A stretch of 64,000 bases of DNA from Prodigiosinella confusarubida (GCF_002847015.1 NZ_CP025085.1:1178001-1242000), one strand, 5' to 3'. Positions 40,610-51,116 are shown, counted from the stretch's first letter. Notes: a model not told the origin generated them from the sequence alone. Numbers and translations are program-made.

Positions 40610-41626
40610 ATGACAATCCGTATTGCGATAAACGGTTTTGGCCGGATTGGCCGCAGTGTATTACGGGCGTTGTATGAATCAGGACGCCGGGCCGAAATCA
40701 CCGTAGTGGCGATAAATGAACTGGCGGATGCGGCGGGGATCGCCCATTTACTCAAATATGATACCAGTCATGGTCGTTTTGCGTGGGATGTCCGCCAGGA
40801 GTGTGACCAGTTGTATGTCGGGGACGATACTATCCGATTACTGCATCAGCCCGATATTCAAGACTTGCCCTGGAAAGAATTAGGAGTAGACATCGTTTTG
40901 GATTGCAGCGGTGTGTATGGTAGTCGGGCGGATGGCGAAGCCCATCTGGCCGCCGGTGCCAGGAAAGTCCTGTTTTCACATCCGGGCGCTGCGGATTTGG
41001 ATGCGACGATCGTGTTTGGCGTCAATCATCGGGAACTAAAGACAGAACACCGTCTGGTTTCCAATGCGTCCTGTACCACTAACTGCATCATCCCCATAAT
41101 TAAACTGCTGGATGATGCTTTTGGCATTGAAAGCGGCACTGTGACAACGATCCACTCTTCGATGAATGACCAGCCAGTGATTGATGCTTATCATCGTGAT
41201 TTGCGTCGTACACGGGCTGCCAGTCAGTCAATCATCCCAGTGGATACTAAACTGGCGATAGGCATTACGCGTTTTTTTCCGAAATTTATGGATCGCTTTG
41301 AAGCGATTTCAGTGCGAGTGCCGACGATCAACGTTACCGCGATCGATTTAAGTGTTAGCGTGAAACGTGTAGTAAAAGTTAATGAAATCAATGCTATTTT
41401 GCAAAAATCAGCGCGTAGTACATTTCGTGGTATAGTTGACTATACAGAATTGCCGCTGGTTTCTGCTGATTTTAACCACGATCCGCATAGCGCAATTGTT
41501 GACGGTACACAGACCCGGGTTAGTGGGCAGCATCTGATTAAAACACTGGTCTGGTGCGATAACGAATGGGGTTTTGCCAACCGGATGTTGGATACAACAC
41601 GGGCGATGGCAACCTGCGGTTTCTAG
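40610..41626 (+). CDS. epd: D-erythrose-4-phosphate dehydrogenase
   Basis: Epd oxidises erythrose-4-phosphate to 4-phosphoerythronate for pyridoxal phosphate synthesis. The 338-residue GAPDH-like protein has the NAD-binding [19 protein letters not shown] and the catalytic cysteine in NASCTTNCI (about 150-158), with [12 protein letters not shown] near the end. The epd-pgk-fbaA order and the Epd-type sequence distinguish it from gapA. Confidence 0.96.
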   Translation: MTIRIAINGFGRIGRSVLRALYESGRRAEITVVAINELADAAGIAHLLKYDTSHGRFAWDVRQECDQLYVGDDTIRLLHQPDIQDLPWKELGVDIVLDCSGVYGSRADGEAHLAAGARKVLFSHPGAADLDATIVFGVNHRELKTEHRLVSNASCTTNCIIPIIKLLDDAFGIESGTVTTIHSSMNDQPVIDAYHRDLRRTRAASQSIIPVDTKLAIGITRFFPKFMDRFEAISVRVPTINVTAIDLSVSVKRVVKVNEINAILQKSARSTFRGIVDYTELPLVSADFNHDPHSAIVDGTQTRVSGQHLIKTLVWCDNEWGFANRMLDTTRAMATCGF

Positions 41627-41694
41627 TACGTGATATCGGGAAATCTGGTATCTCGCTCAAGCAACTTTAAAGAGAATCAACAAGAGGATTCACC

Positions 41695-42858
41695 ATGGCT
41701 GTAATTAAGATGACCGATCTGGATCTGGCCGGTAAGCGTGTATTTATCCGTTCGGATCTGAATGTGCCGGTAAAAGATGGCAAAGTGACGTCTGATGCGC
41801 GTATCCGCGCTTCTCTGCCGACCATAGAAATTGCCCTGAAACAGGGTGCGCGCGTAATGGTAACCTCTCACCTGGGACGTCCCACTGAAGGCGAATACAC
41901 CGAAGAGTTTTCCCTGCTGCCCGTAGTTAACTACCTGAAGGATAATCTGTCCTTCCCGGTACGTCTGGCAAAAGAGTACCTGGACGGCGTCGATGTAGCT
42001 GAAGGCGAGTTGGTTGTGCTGGAAAACGTCCGTTTTAACAAAGGTGAAAAGAAAGACGATGAAGTGTTGTCCAAAAAATATGCCGCACTGTGCGACGTAT
42101 TTGTTATGGACGCATTCGGCACTGCACATCGTGCTCAGGCATCTACTCACGGTGTTGGCAGGTTTGCGCCAATCGCTTGTGCTGGCCCGTTACTGTCCAA
42201 CGAACTGGAAGCACTGGGTAAAGCATTAGGTAACCCGGCTCGCCCGATGGTGGCTATCGTTGGCGGCTCCAAGGTATCTACCAAACTGACTGTACTGGGG
42301 GCCTTGTCAAAAATCGCTGATCAGCTGATTGTTGGTGGAGGTATTGCCAACACCTTCATTGCTGCTCAGGGTCATAACGTAGGTAAATCCCTGTACGAAG
42401 CGGATCTGATTCCTGAAGCGAAGAAATTGCTGGAAACCTGTGATATTCCGGTACCGAGTGATGTACGCGTAGCCACTGAGTTTTCTGAAACTGCCACCGC
42501 TACCTTGAAGTCAGTCGCGGCCATTAAAGACGATGAGCAGATTCTGGATCTGGGTGACGTTTCGGCTGAGCGCCTGGCTGAAATTCTGAAAAATGCCAAA
42601 ACTATTCTGTGGAATGGTCCGGTTGGTGTTTTTGAATTCCCTAACTTCCGTAAAGGAACTGAAGTGGTCGCCCGTGCTATCGCTGACAGTGATGCATTTT
42701 CCATCGCTGGCGGCGGCGATACGCTGGCTGCCATTGATCTGTTCGGCATTGCGGACAAAATTTCCTATATTTCTACTGGTGGTGGCGCCTTCCTGGAGTT
42801 CGTTGAAGGTAAAAAACTGCCAGCAGTAGTGATGCTGGAAGAACGCGGCAAACAGTAA
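41695..42858 (+). CDS. pgk: phosphoglycerate kinase
   Basis: Pgk transfers phosphate from 1,3-bisphosphoglycerate to ADP. The 387-residue protein has [16 protein letters not shown], the substrate-binding [24 protein letters not shown] in the hinge and the nucleotide-binding [12 protein letters not shown] near 345. It is the second gene of the epd-pgk-fbaA operon, 68 bp after epd. Confidence 0.98.
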   Translation: MAVIKMTDLDLAGKRVFIRSDLNVPVKDGKVTSDARIRASLPTIEIALKQGARVMVTSHLGRPTEGEYTEEFSLLPVVNYLKDNLSFPVRLAKEYLDGVDVAEGELVVLENVRFNKGEKKDDEVLSKKYAALCDVFVMDAFGTAHRAQASTHGVGRFAPIACAGPLLSNELEALGKALGNPARPMVAIVGGSKVSTKLTVLGALSKIADQLIVGGGIANTFIAAQGHNVGKSLYEADLIPEAKKLLETCDIPVPSDVRVATEFSETATATLKSVAAIKDDEQILDLGDVSAERLAEILKNAKTILWNGPVGVFEFPNFRKGTEVVARAIADSDAFSIAGGGDTLAAIDLFGIADKISYISTGGGAFLEFVEGKKLPAVVMLEERGKQ

Positions 42859-42975
42859 TTTTTGAACAGGAGAAACTCTCCTGTCTGCGGTTGCCCCGGT
42901 GTGATGCCGGGGTGACTATCGATGTAACAGTCGATATCTCTAACCCTCCACGGCCAACGAAACAGGACACGTAAT

Positions 42976-44052
42976 ATGTCTAAAATTTTTGACTTCGTAA
43001 AACCGGGTGTCATCACGGGTGATGACGTTCAGAAAGTTTTCGCAGTAGCAAAAGAAAACAAATTTGCTCTACCAGCGGTTAACTGTGTTGGTACTGACTC
43101 GGTTAATGCTGTGCTGGAAGCCGCCGCTAAAGTGCGCTCGCCAGTAATCGTTCAGTTTTCTAATGGCGGTGCGGCATTTATTGCTGGCAAAGGCCTGAAA
43201 GCTGAAGGTCAACAAGCGGCGATTTTGGGCGCGATTTCTGGTGCGCATCATGTTCATCAGATGGCTGAGCACTACGGTGTTCCGGTTATCCTGCACACTG
43301 ACCACTGTGCCAAGAAATTGCTACCGTGGCTGGACGGACTGCTGGATGCAGGCGAGAAATACTTCGCTGCTACTGGTAAGCCGCTGTTCTCTTCCCATAT
43401 GATCGACTTGTCTGAAGAGTCCCTGGAAGAAAATATCGAGATTTGCAGCAAATACCTGACTCGTATGGCGAAGATGGACATGACGCTGGAGATCGAACTG
43501 GGTTGCACTGGCGGTGAAGAAGATGGTGTAGATAACAGCCATCTGGATAATTCTGCGCTGTACACCCAGCCGGAAGACGTGGCATATGCGTATGAAAAAC
43601 TAAATGCAATTAGCCCACGGATTACCATCGCGGCCTCTTTTGGTAACGTACACGGTGTTTACAAACCGGGTAATGTACAGTTGACGCCGAAAATCCTGCG
43701 CAATTCTCAGGATTATGTGTCCAAGAAATTCAATTTGCCACACAACAGCCTGGACTTTGTATTCCACGGTGGTTCTGGTTCTTCTGCCGAAGAGATCAAA
43801 GAAGCGGTTAGCTACGGTGTGATTAAAATGAACATCGATACAGATACCCAATGGGCAACCTGGGAAGGTATTCTGGGCTATTACAAGAAGAATGAAGGCT
43901 ATCTGCAAAGTCAGTTGGGTAACCCGGAAGGGGCTGACAAGCCAAACAAGAAACACTATGATCCGCGTGCCTGGCTACGTGCGGCTCAGGTCACGATGGT
44001 AACTCGTCTGGAAAAAGCGTTTAAAGAGCTGAATGCAATCGACGTATTGTAA
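42976..44052 (+). CDS. fbaA: class II fructose-bisphosphate aldolase
   Basis: FbaA cleaves fructose-1,6-bisphosphate into triose phosphates with a zinc ion. The 358-residue class II enzyme has HTDHCAKKLLPW with zinc ligand and catalytic Asp (about 108-119), the ELGCTGGEEDGVDNS loop and VFHGGSGSSAEEI. It ends the epd-pgk-fbaA operon and is followed by a hairpin. Confidence 0.98.
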   Translation: MSKIFDFVKPGVITGDDVQKVFAVAKENKFALPAVNCVGTDSVNAVLEAAAKVRSPVIVQFSNGGAAFIAGKGLKAEGQQAAILGAISGAHHVHQMAEHYGVPVILHTDHCAKKLLPWLDGLLDAGEKYFAATGKPLFSSHMIDLSEESLEENIEICSKYLTRMAKMDMTLEIELGCTGGEEDGVDNSHLDNSALYTQPEDVAYAYEKLNAISPRITIAASFGNVHGVYKPGNVQLTPKILRNSQDYVSKKFNLPHNSLDFVFHGGSGSSAEEIKEAVSYGVIKMNIDTDTQWATWEGILGYYKKNEGYLQSQLGNPEGADKPNKKHYDPRAWLRAAQVTMVTRLEKAFKELNAIDVL

Positions 44053-44084
44053 TTTAGTTTTCGTTTATTCACGTTACTATTAAT

Positions 44085-44110
44085 ATTAAGGCTCCTGCGG
44101 GAGCCTTAAT
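44085..44110 (+). terminator. hairpin terminator after fbaA
   Basis: ATTAAGGCTCC and GGAGCCTTAAT form an 11-bp perfect stem with a 4-nt loop. No long T-run, but the position and stem strength support termination. Confidence 0.7.
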
Positions 44111-44187
44111 TATGTTGATCATTTGCCGAAGTGGGTTGCGGTATCAGTCAACGGCAGTGTTCGGAATAAGTGAAATGGGAGTGAGCG

Positions 44188-45072
44188 ATGGAAAATCTTG
44201 ATGTTTCTGGCACTATGGGCCACTTGGAGTCCTGGTTGGTGAATAATCAGCATATTTTACTGGAATATGCGGTAAATATTGCGGCAGCGTTGGTCATATT
44301 ATTTGCCGGACTGCTCATCGCCCGTTTGGTATCAAAAGCCTTAAACCGACTGATGATCATCCGCATGGTTGACACTACAGTTGCTGACTTCCTATCGGCA
44401 TTAGTGCGCTATGGTATTATTGCGTTTACGTTGACTGCGGCACTGAGTCGGATTGGCGTACAAACCGCCTCCATTATCGCTGTGATGGGTGCTGCTGGTT
44501 TGGCAGTCGGTTTGGCATTACAGGGTTCGCTATCAAACCTTGCCGCCGGTGTTCTGCTGGTGATGTTTCGTCCCTTTCGTAGTGGCGAGTGGGTTGACCT
44601 GGGGGGAGTCGCTGGGACGGTGGTACAGGTACAGATATTCTCCACGACACTGCGTACTGCGGATGGCAAGATCATCGTCATACCTAACGGTAAAATCATT
44701 TCGGGAAACATTATCAATAGTACCCGTGAACCCAACCGTCGCACCGAGATTATTGTGGGTGTGGCGTATGACGCCGATATTGATGTGGTCAAGAATTTAC
44801 TGGGGGAGATTGTCAGTGCAGATGACCGTATTCAGCATGGCAGCGGTGTTACTATCCGCCTGAATGAAATGGGTGCATCATCACTGAATTTTGTGGTTCG
44901 GGTATGGACCAGTAACGGTGATGCTTTCGAGGTTTACTGGGATTTACTGGAAAACTTTAAGCGCGCACTGGATAAACACCAGATTGGCATACCGTATCCA
45001 CAAATGGATGTTCATCTGTATCAGCAAACGCCTGCGTCGCCGCCTGTTTCAAAGGGTATTCCGACCATTTGA
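44188..45072 (+). CDS. mscS: small-conductance mechanosensitive channel
   Basis: MscS opens under membrane tension to release osmolytes during osmotic downshock. The 294-residue protein has three membrane helices. TM1 and TM2 span about 25-90, and the pore-lining TM3 is [23 protein letters not shown] (in pieces, about 98-120) with its alternating Gly/Ala packing. A beta domain ([17 protein letters not shown]) and a vestibule follow. It is slightly longer than E. coli MscS at the C-terminus. The fbaA-mscS order is standard; argO, normally next, is displaced by the sugar cassette. Confidence 0.96.
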   Translation: MENLDVSGTMGHLESWLVNNQHILLEYAVNIAAALVILFAGLLIARLVSKALNRLMIIRMVDTTVADFLSALVRYGIIAFTLTAALSRIGVQTASIIAVMGAAGLAVGLALQGSLSNLAAGVLLVMFRPFRSGEWVDLGGVAGTVVQVQIFSTTLRTADGKIIVIPNGKIISGNIINSTREPNRRTEIIVGVAYDADIDVVKNLLGEIVSADDRIQHGSGVTIRLNEMGASSLNFVVRVWTSNGDAFEVYWDLLENFKRALDKHQIGIPYPQMDVHLYQQTPASPPVSKGIPTI

Positions 45073-45075
45073 TGG

Positions 45076-45103
45076 CTTACCCCCCGTTATTCAGGGGGAT
45101 AAG
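45076..45103. terminator. bidirectional hairpin between mscS and the lactonase gene
   Basis: CTTACCCCC pairs with GGGGGATAAG with one bulged A. It lies between two convergent stops. Confidence 0.55.
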
Positions 45104-45112
45104 TCTGACGCA

Positions 45113-46003
45113 CTACGATAGACGGTAACGGTAGAGAGACGTGGTGGCGGTAATGTACAATTCATTGCCGTCCACCCCACCTATCATACAATTTGAAACC
45201 AACTCCGGGACCGGAATTTTTCCCACGGTTTCGCCTTGTGGTGAAAACACCAGCACACCATCTTTACAACTACAGAAAATAGCCCCTTCGGCGTTGACAC
45301 AGAAGCCATCCGGGAAGCCGGGAGTAACGTCCGTTAATCGCTGTCCACCTAGTAGCTCCTTGCCTGAAACTTGGTAAACACGCAATTGATGCCGTCCCTG
45401 TACTGGAAAATCGACGATGGACATATCGGCTACATACATCAGGCTTTCATCTGGGGAAAACGCCAGCCCATTTGGCCGTTGTAAGTCACTGCTGGCAAGT
45501 GTCACAGAACCATCTTCAGGGTCAAAACAGTAGACATAGCAGCCAACAATCTGACTTTCTGACTTATAGCCTTCGTTATCGTTGATGATGCCGTATGGCG
45601 GATCGGTAAACCAGATAGTACCGTCTGAACGGATAGCCAGATCATTGGGAGAGTTAAACCGTTTCCCCTCAAACTTATCTACCAGCAGTGTAACTTCACC
45701 ATTGTGTTCAGTACGACTGATACCACGTCTGCCATGCTCACAGCTGACGATGCGTCCTTGTTTATCCAGCGCGTTACCGTTGGCATAGTGTGAACTGTGG
45801 CGAAACAGACTCACGCCATCCTGTTCCGACCAGCGGAACAGGCGATTTCCTTTCACATCGCTGAATACCACTGCATTCTGTTCTGGTAGCCAGACTGGTC
45901 CTTCGGCCCAGACCGCTGGTGAGCATAACCGCTCCAGCGTGCCATTCCATAGTGATGAATCTAGAACGGATGTGTTATTAACGGAGAATATAGAACTCAT
46001 CAT
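45113..46003 (-). CDS. SMP-30/gluconolactonase-family sugar lactone hydrolase
   Basis: The 296-residue six-bladed propeller protein has the metal-binding residues of the SMP-30 family visible: Glu in WAEGPVWLPE (about 34), Asn in NSPNDLAIRSDG (about 118) and Asp in GFPDGFCVNAEG (about 230). No signal peptide, so probably cytoplasmic. Family members open aldonolactones such as glucono- or xylono-lactone. It is the last gene of a leftward operon with a sugar ABC transporter (12 bp after the binding-protein gene). No sugar dehydrogenase gene is nearby. The substrate is not predictable from sequence alone. Confidence 0.88.
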   Translation of the reverse strand: MMSSIFSVNNTSVLDSSLWNGTLERLCSPAVWAEGPVWLPEQNAVVFSDVKGNRLFRWSEQDGVSLFRHSSHYANGNALDKQGRIVSCEHGRRGISRTEHNGEVTLLVDKFEGKRFNSPNDLAIRSDGTIWFTDPPYGIINDNEGYKSESQIVGCYVYCFDPEDGSVTLASSDLQRPNGLAFSPDESLMYVADMSIVDFPVQGRHQLRVYQVSGKELLGGQRLTDVTPGFPDGFCVNAEGAIFCSCKDGVLVFSPQGETVGKIPVPELVSNCMIGGVDGNELYITATTSLYRYRLS

Positions 46004-46015
46004 GATAGGCCCCTC

Positions 46016-47122
46016 TTATTTCACGCCCCACAGAGTCTTATAATGTTGCTGATAACCATTTTGTGGATCGAACTGGTTTTCTGGCCCGCCATCATGATCG
46101 ATGTTGTCTTTGGTCACCAGATGTACCGGTGTGACGTAGCCTGATGGTGGCTGCTTGGCGAAGGCACGGTTAAATTCATCCACCAGTTGCCAACCATGCA
46201 GTTTCAAAGGCTCAGGTACCGTCGCGTCCTGACTGTTACCGGTGCGGATACGTTGATAGGCGGAAATAGATCCATCGCCAGCGGAGATGTTATGGGGTGG
46301 GTTGTTGCCACCTTTACCGGCAGTTTTCAGTGCTGGGGCCATAAAGTCGAAATAGAGATCGTTAATTGCCAATGCATACTGGAATTTGTCACCATATTTT
46401 TGTAGCAGACTGAACGTCATTGGCGGCATGCGACTGGATGTATCCGACAATGGGGTATCAATCATCTCCAGTACCTGGCAACCGCTGCATTTTTCTATGG
46501 TTTTTTTGATCACATTGGCTTTATCCAGCGCGATCTGATACAGCGAATCGGTAAAAATCACTACCTTCGCCGTACCTTCTGATTTTGCCACCGCATACAG
46601 CGCGGCTACGCGTGCCACTTCATTGGAATCTGAGGTGATATTGTCATAGATGTTGTATTTTGGAACTGGACCCGGTTCTGGCACAGCATGCCAGCCCAGC
46701 AGTACAATGCCTTGCTTAACGGCTTTTTTCAGCGGGATACGAGCCACGTTTGGATTCCAGCCACCAATCACAATCCCATCCGGTTTCTGGGCGATAGCCT
46801 GGTTTAGTGCGGATAACTGATCTTTTACCGAGCCCGCGCCGTCCAGTGTTTCCAGCTTCCAGCCTACGGTTTTGGTCGCTTCAACCATGCCTTGCTGTAC
46901 CCCTTGAACGCCACCGTTCTTCATGTCAGAAGCGATAAAAATGATGTGCTTGTTAGTCTGTAGTTTGGGTCCGCTGGTAGGACCGTCCCATTTGGTGACT
47001 GGTGCCGTGGCTTTGGCAATGACTGCCTTGGCCTGATCCAGATAGCTGTCAGCCTGTGCAGATAAGGTAAAGAGTAGGGTACTGCTTAGCATCAGGCTCG
47101 GTAACAATGAATACTTTTTCAT
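46016..47122 (-). CDS. periplasmic sugar-binding protein of an ABC transporter
   Basis: The protein has 368 residues with a signal peptide (MKKYSLLPSLMLSSTLLFTLSAQA, cut before DSYLD). The mature part belongs to the type 1 periplasmic binding protein group (ribose/galactose-binding-like), with KHIIFIASDMKNGGVQGV, KPDGIVIGGWNPNV and KVVIFTDSLYQIALDKANV. It delivers sugar to the permease encoded 19 bp upstream. A good ribosome binding site (GGAGAACACG) is present. The conserved Trp, Asp and Asn residues fit a pentose/hexose ligand, not further defined. Confidence 0.88.
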   Translation of the reverse strand: MKKYSLLPSLMLSSTLLFTLSAQADSYLDQAKAVIAKATAPVTKWDGPTSGPKLQTNKHIIFIASDMKNGGVQGVQQGMVEATKTVGWKLETLDGAGSVKDQLSALNQAIAQKPDGIVIGGWNPNVARIPLKKAVKQGIVLLGWHAVPEPGPVPKYNIYDNITSDSNEVARVAALYAVAKSEGTAKVVIFTDSLYQIALDKANVIKKTIEKCSGCQVLEMIDTPLSDTSSRMPPMTFSLLQKYGDKFQYALAINDLYFDFMAPALKTAGKGGNNPPHNISAGDGSISAYQRIRTGNSQDATVPEPLKLHGWQLVDEFNRAFAKQPPSGYVTPVHLVTKDNIDHDGGPENQFDPQNGYQQHYKTLWGVK

Positions 47123-47141
47123 CGTGTTCTCCTTGGTGTGA

Positions 47142-48218
47142 TTAAGGGTTAACAGCCTTTTTTTCTTTGTCCGGGGTGGATTGATGGCGTTGAACCGCTT
47201 TTTGATTCAATAGCCGGCGGCGCTGTGCGTAGCCCGCCAGCGTAATGGATAGTAATAAGGTGGCACCGTTAAACAGGGGTTCTACCCAGAATGCGCCACC
47301 AAATTGCTGGATCCCGGCGATACCGATTGCCAGGATAGAGATACCGACCACGGTTCCCCATACGTTGACTCGTCCAGGGCGAATGGTGGTACTGCCAAGA
47401 AAAGCGCCCACCAGTGCCGGCAGCAGGTAATCCATGCCGACGCTGGCTTGACCTACACCTTGATCAGCGGCAATTAGTATCCCAGTAAAGCCGGTCAGCA
47501 CACTGGACGTGATGAAAGCGCCGATGGTAAATCGGGTTACCGAGATACCGTTCAGTTTGGCAGCGGCAGGGTTGCCGCCGACAGCGTACATGCAACGGCC
47601 CAATGGAGTATGTTCGGTAATGAGCCATAAAATCACGGCGATGATCAATACGTAGAAAGCCGCGATCGGAATGCCCATGATCTCTGTGTGGTACAGCGCG
47701 ATAAAGCTATCTGATAGATCGCCAACGATCTGTCGACCACCAGAATGCCAGAGTGCGATGGCATACAGCACCGTCCCTGATCCGAGCGTAGCAACGAAGC
47801 TGTCAATATCGGCTAGCGCGACCAGAATGCCATTCAGTAATCCGTATATTGCTGAGATAATCAGTACGATGAACACAGCAGCCTGCCACGAAAAGCCGTA
47901 TCGCACCTGTAGCGTAATGGCCAGGATATGCCATAGCACGATACCAAAACCAACATTCAGGTCGATTTTCCCGACAATCATTGGAATGGTTGCAGCCAGG
48001 GCCAGTAGAGCAATTTTGGATTTACTGGAAAGAATTGCCTGTAGTGTCAGCAATGAAGCAAAAGAAGGGGTGATGGCAGAAAATATCAATACCAGCGCGA
48101 TACAGAGCAGTAGCAAACCATAGCGGGTAAAAACCTGCATCGACCAGGCTCCCATACCGTGCTGTTTCAGGCTAATACGTTGTTCTAGAGCTGTCGATTT
48201 GACCGATGTTTTAGACAT
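47142..48218 (-). CDS. sugar ABC transporter permease (RbsC/XylH type)
   Basis: The 358-residue integral membrane protein has about ten hydrophobic segments. It has the BPD_transp_2 family landmarks SFVATLGSGTVLYAIA, YAVGGNPAAAKLNGISV and VGQASVGMDYLLPALVGAFLGS (in pieces). The chosen ATG gives MSKTSVKST with GGAG at suitable spacing; a TTG 27 bp upstream is an alternative. It forms the membrane channel with the ATPase and binding protein on either side. Confidence 0.88.
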   Translation of the reverse strand: MSKTSVKSTALEQRISLKQHGMGAWSMQVFTRYGLLLLCIALVLIFSAITPSFASLLTLQAILSSKSKIALLALAATIPMIVGKIDLNVGFGIVLWHILAITLQVRYGFSWQAAVFIVLIISAIYGLLNGILVALADIDSFVATLGSGTVLYAIALWHSGGRQIVGDLSDSFIALYHTEIMGIPIAAFYVLIIAVILWLITEHTPLGRCMYAVGGNPAAAKLNGISVTRFTIGAFITSSVLTGFTGILIAADQGVGQASVGMDYLLPALVGAFLGSTTIRPGRVNVWGTVVGISILAIGIAGIQQFGGAFWVEPLFNGATLLLSITLAGYAQRRRLLNQKAVQRHQSTPDKEKKAVNP

Positions 48219-48283
48219 AGCATTCTCCGGATACGAGAAAGACAAGAATTGTCCGCTGTTGGCGTTAAACCGCGTAATTGTTA

Positions 48284-49843
48284 TCAGGCACGTAAAGGTG
48301 TGTGCCGGGGTTTTTCATGATCGGTACTTTGATTTTCACTACCTGATGCCAATGCCAACAGATTGGCAAATGTCACCTGCTGGTCACGAAGCTCTCCCAC
48401 CACCTGTCCGCGATTAAAGACCAATGCTCGGTTGCAGATATGCGCGATCTCCTCGAAATCGGAGGAGATCACCAAGATTGCCGCGCCTTCACTTAGCGAT
48501 TTATTTAATAAATGATAAATTTCGGCCCTGGCTCCCACATCCACGCCAGCCGTGGGATCTTCCAGAATCAGCAAGGGTGTATTCAAATGCATCCAGCGCG
48601 CCATCACTACTTTTTGCTGATTGCCGCCGGACAAGGCGCTGATGTCGATGTTGACGTCTTTCGGACGGATATCGAATAGTTGTACTTTCCACCAACTGTT
48701 GCCGATTTCTTCGCGTGTGGAGTACCGGGAAAACAATTTGTGACCACTGGCGCAAGGATTGATGAACAGGTTTTCACGCACCGACATCGACATCACCAGG
48801 CTTTCCCCGGTACGGTCACCGGTGACCAGCGATACACCAGCCTGCATAGCCTGTTGTGGGGTGGTTGCGTGCCAGCGTTGATTGCAAAGCGTGATGGTGC
48901 CCTTATTACATTGACGCAGACCGAACAGCAGACGACTGATTTCTTCCTGACCCGCACCACGCAGGCCAGCCAGTGCCATCATTTCTCCCGGTTGTAGTGT
49001 GAAAGAAACCGGTCCGGTATCGCCGACCACGACGTTGTCGAGTGTCAGTACGGGAGGCTGGTCTTGGGGTAATGGCATACGCTGATGCTCTTTTACCGCT
49101 TCACCAACAATCATCTGTACCAGATCTCGTACCGAATAGCCTTCGGTAGCGCCGCCAGCGACATAGCGGCCATCGCGCATGATACAGATGCGGTCGGCGA
49201 TTTCTATCACTTCATCCAACCGGTGGGTGACGTAAATCATGCCGACTTTTTTGCTACGCAGATGATTCAATACCGTGAACAAATGGCGGACATCGCTGGC
49301 AGGTAGCGACGCTGTCGGTTCGTCCAGCACCAACACTTCCGCATTAACAGCGACAGCTCTGGCTATCGCCAGCAGGGATTTTTCGGTACGGGACAAATCA
49401 AATATGCGGGTTTGCGGATCGAGATCGATACCCACATCCTGTAATGCCTGGCGGGCGCGAGCATACATAGCCGTCCAGTTGATCATGCCCCACCGCCGAG
49501 GGAATCCCATAACCAACGCCATATTTTCCGCAACGGTCATCCATTCGATCAACCCCAGATCCTGATGGATAAAAGCGATGGGTTGGCGGATGTCGCTACG
49601 TAGCTCAGACGCTGATCGAATACTGTTACCGTGAAAAAGAATGTCACCGCCATCACGTTCATACACGCCAGCCAGGATTTTTATCAGAGTCGATTTTCCA
49701 GCGCCGTTTTCTCCCAGCAAAGCCAGAATCTCTCCCGGCATAACATCAAGACTGACCTTATTTACTGCAATATTACCGCCAAATTTTTTGACGATATGTT
49801 GCATGGATAAGAGTGGCTGACTATGTTGATTTCTGTCCATCAC
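48284..49843 (-). CDS. sugar ABC transporter ATPase, two fused nucleotide-binding domains
   Basis: The 519-residue protein is of the RbsA/XylG/MglA type. The first domain has Walker A GENGAGKSTLIK (about 42-53) and Walker B VLVLDEPTASLP. The second has a degenerate Walker A (GLRGAGQEEISRLL), as is normal in this family, then signature LSGGNQQKVVMARWM and LLILEDPTAGVDVG. It is the first gene of the leftward sugar operon, divergent from the IclR-type regulator over a 343-bp A/T-rich gap. Confidence 0.92.
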   Translation of the reverse strand: MMDRNQHSQPLLSMQHIVKKFGGNIAVNKVSLDVMPGEILALLGENGAGKSTLIKILAGVYERDGGDILFHGNSIRSASELRSDIRQPIAFIHQDLGLIEWMTVAENMALVMGFPRRWGMINWTAMYARARQALQDVGIDLDPQTRIFDLSRTEKSLLAIARAVAVNAEVLVLDEPTASLPASDVRHLFTVLNHLRSKKVGMIYVTHRLDEVIEIADRICIMRDGRYVAGGATEGYSVRDLVQMIVGEAVKEHQRMPLPQDQPPVLTLDNVVVGDTGPVSFTLQPGEMMALAGLRGAGQEEISRLLFGLRQCNKGTITLCNQRWHATTPQQAMQAGVSLVTGDRTGESLVMSMSVRENLFINPCASGHKLFSRYSTREEIGNSWWKVQLFDIRPKDVNIDISALSGGNQQKVVMARWMHLNTPLLILEDPTAGVDVGARAEIYHLLNKSLSEGAAILVISSDFEEIAHICNRALVFNRGQVVGELRDQQVTFANLLALASGSENQSTDHEKPRHTPLRA

Positions 49844-50186
49844 TGTTTGCCTTTTCAGTGGAGGTCTGGGAGAGACGCAACTCGTGACGTCTTTCTTGCT
49901 ATTATTTGTTTATTAATTAATCCACACATTCCGTAATACGAAATTGAATTTCAAAAATAATAAGCTGAACTCAATGGTAAAGCAAAGAAAGTGTGCTTTT
50001 AAATTTATATATTAATCAATTAATTAATAATGATTTGCTGAAATTGTGACTCGCCACGCACTTCTGGTAGGACGTCACAGCGTGGTGTGTTAATACATTG
50101 GATAGAGTGAAACATCGTTCCATGACTTCACGCCTGGGTTGTGCTTGCAGTACCATCTGGATGTAGCAATAGGGAGAATGGGGTTT
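49844..50186. other. divergent control region of the sugar cassette
   Basis: 343 bp, strongly A/T-rich. It carries a 13-bp palindrome at 49940-49952 and two TTAATTAAT-rich stretches (near 49908 and 50020). It should contain the promoters of the transporter operon and of the IclR regulator. Confidence 0.55.
49940..49952. promoter_or_regulatory. palindromic operator candidate for the IclR-type regulator
   Basis: GAAATTGAATTTC is a perfect palindrome with a central G, about 100 bp before the ATPase gene. IclR-family proteins bind short palindromes of this style. It differs from the KdgR box. Confidence 0.45.
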
Positions 50187-51005
50187 ATGCGCGAAAAAGC
50201 CATTGATGAAGATGATAAAACAGAAAAACCGTTGGGTAGCCAGAGTTTATTCAGAGGATTGCAGTTGATTGAAATCTTAAGCGACTACCCGAATGGCTGT
50301 CCGCTGGCGCAGATTGCGGCGCAATCGGGCATGAATAAAAGCACCGTGCATCGTTTGTTACAGGGTTTGGCTGGCTGTGGTTATGTGGTGCCGGCACGGT
50401 TGCCAGGCTGCTATCGTTTAACGACCAAGTTTATTTCTATCGGGCAGAAAGCATTGTCATCATTGAATGTTCTGCACATCGCGGCTCCGCATCTGGAGAA
50501 ACTGAATCTGGATGTGGGAGAAACCATCAACTTTTCCAGCCGCGAAGATGATCATGTCATCCTGATTTATAAACTGGAACCTACCACCGGAATGATGCGT
50601 ACCCGGGCCTATATTGGTCAGCACATGCCGTTGTATTGTTCGGCCATGGGAAAGGTTTTTATGGCCTATGGTCGGACGGACTATCCGGTGGAATATTGGC
50701 GCAGCCATAAGAATGAGATACGGCAGTTGACGCCGAATACCATCACTAGTCTGACGCAGATGCGAAAAGAACTGACAGATATTCGTCAGCAAGGGTTGGC
50801 TATGGATCGGGAAGAGAATGAGCTGGGCGTTTCCTGTATTTCCGCACCGGTTTTTGATATCCATCGCCGGGTACCCTATGCCGTGTCTATTTCGTTATCA
50901 ACGGCCAGGTTACAACAAATGGGCATTGCCGCGCTGGCCAAACCGATACTGTGTACCGCCCAGTGCATTTCACAGGAGTTGGGTTATTTATCACCAGACG
51001 CCTAA
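50187..51005 (+). CDS. IclR-family transcriptional regulator of the sugar cassette
   Basis: About 272 residues from the chosen ATG (MREKAIDEDDK); upstream starts at 50178 and 50139 are possible. The winged helix-turn-helix is at about 20-80 (LAQIAAQSGMNKSTVHRLLQGL), and the effector-binding domain follows with YIGQHMPLYCSAMGKVF and DREENELGVSCISAPVFD. Gene position, divergent from the ATPase gene, strongly suggests it controls the transporter/lactonase operon. The effector is unknown. It resembles KdgR-type regulators but is not recognisably KdgR itself. Confidence 0.9.
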   Translation: MREKAIDEDDKTEKPLGSQSLFRGLQLIEILSDYPNGCPLAQIAAQSGMNKSTVHRLLQGLAGCGYVVPARLPGCYRLTTKFISIGQKALSSLNVLHIAAPHLEKLNLDVGETINFSSREDDHVILIYKLEPTTGMMRTRAYIGQHMPLYCSAMGKVFMAYGRTDYPVEYWRSHKNEIRQLTPNTITSLTQMRKELTDIRQQGLAMDREENELGVSCISAPVFDIHRRVPYAVSISLSTARLQQMGIAALAKPILCTAQCISQELGYLSPDA

Positions 51006-51116
51006 TACTTTATATTATTAGTTATATTAATGATGGATTAGAATTTTCCATTTCAATTAATGATGGTGAGTTCTTACACTGCCAGGCATAGCGATAGACC
51101 AAATATTGAGGACGTT

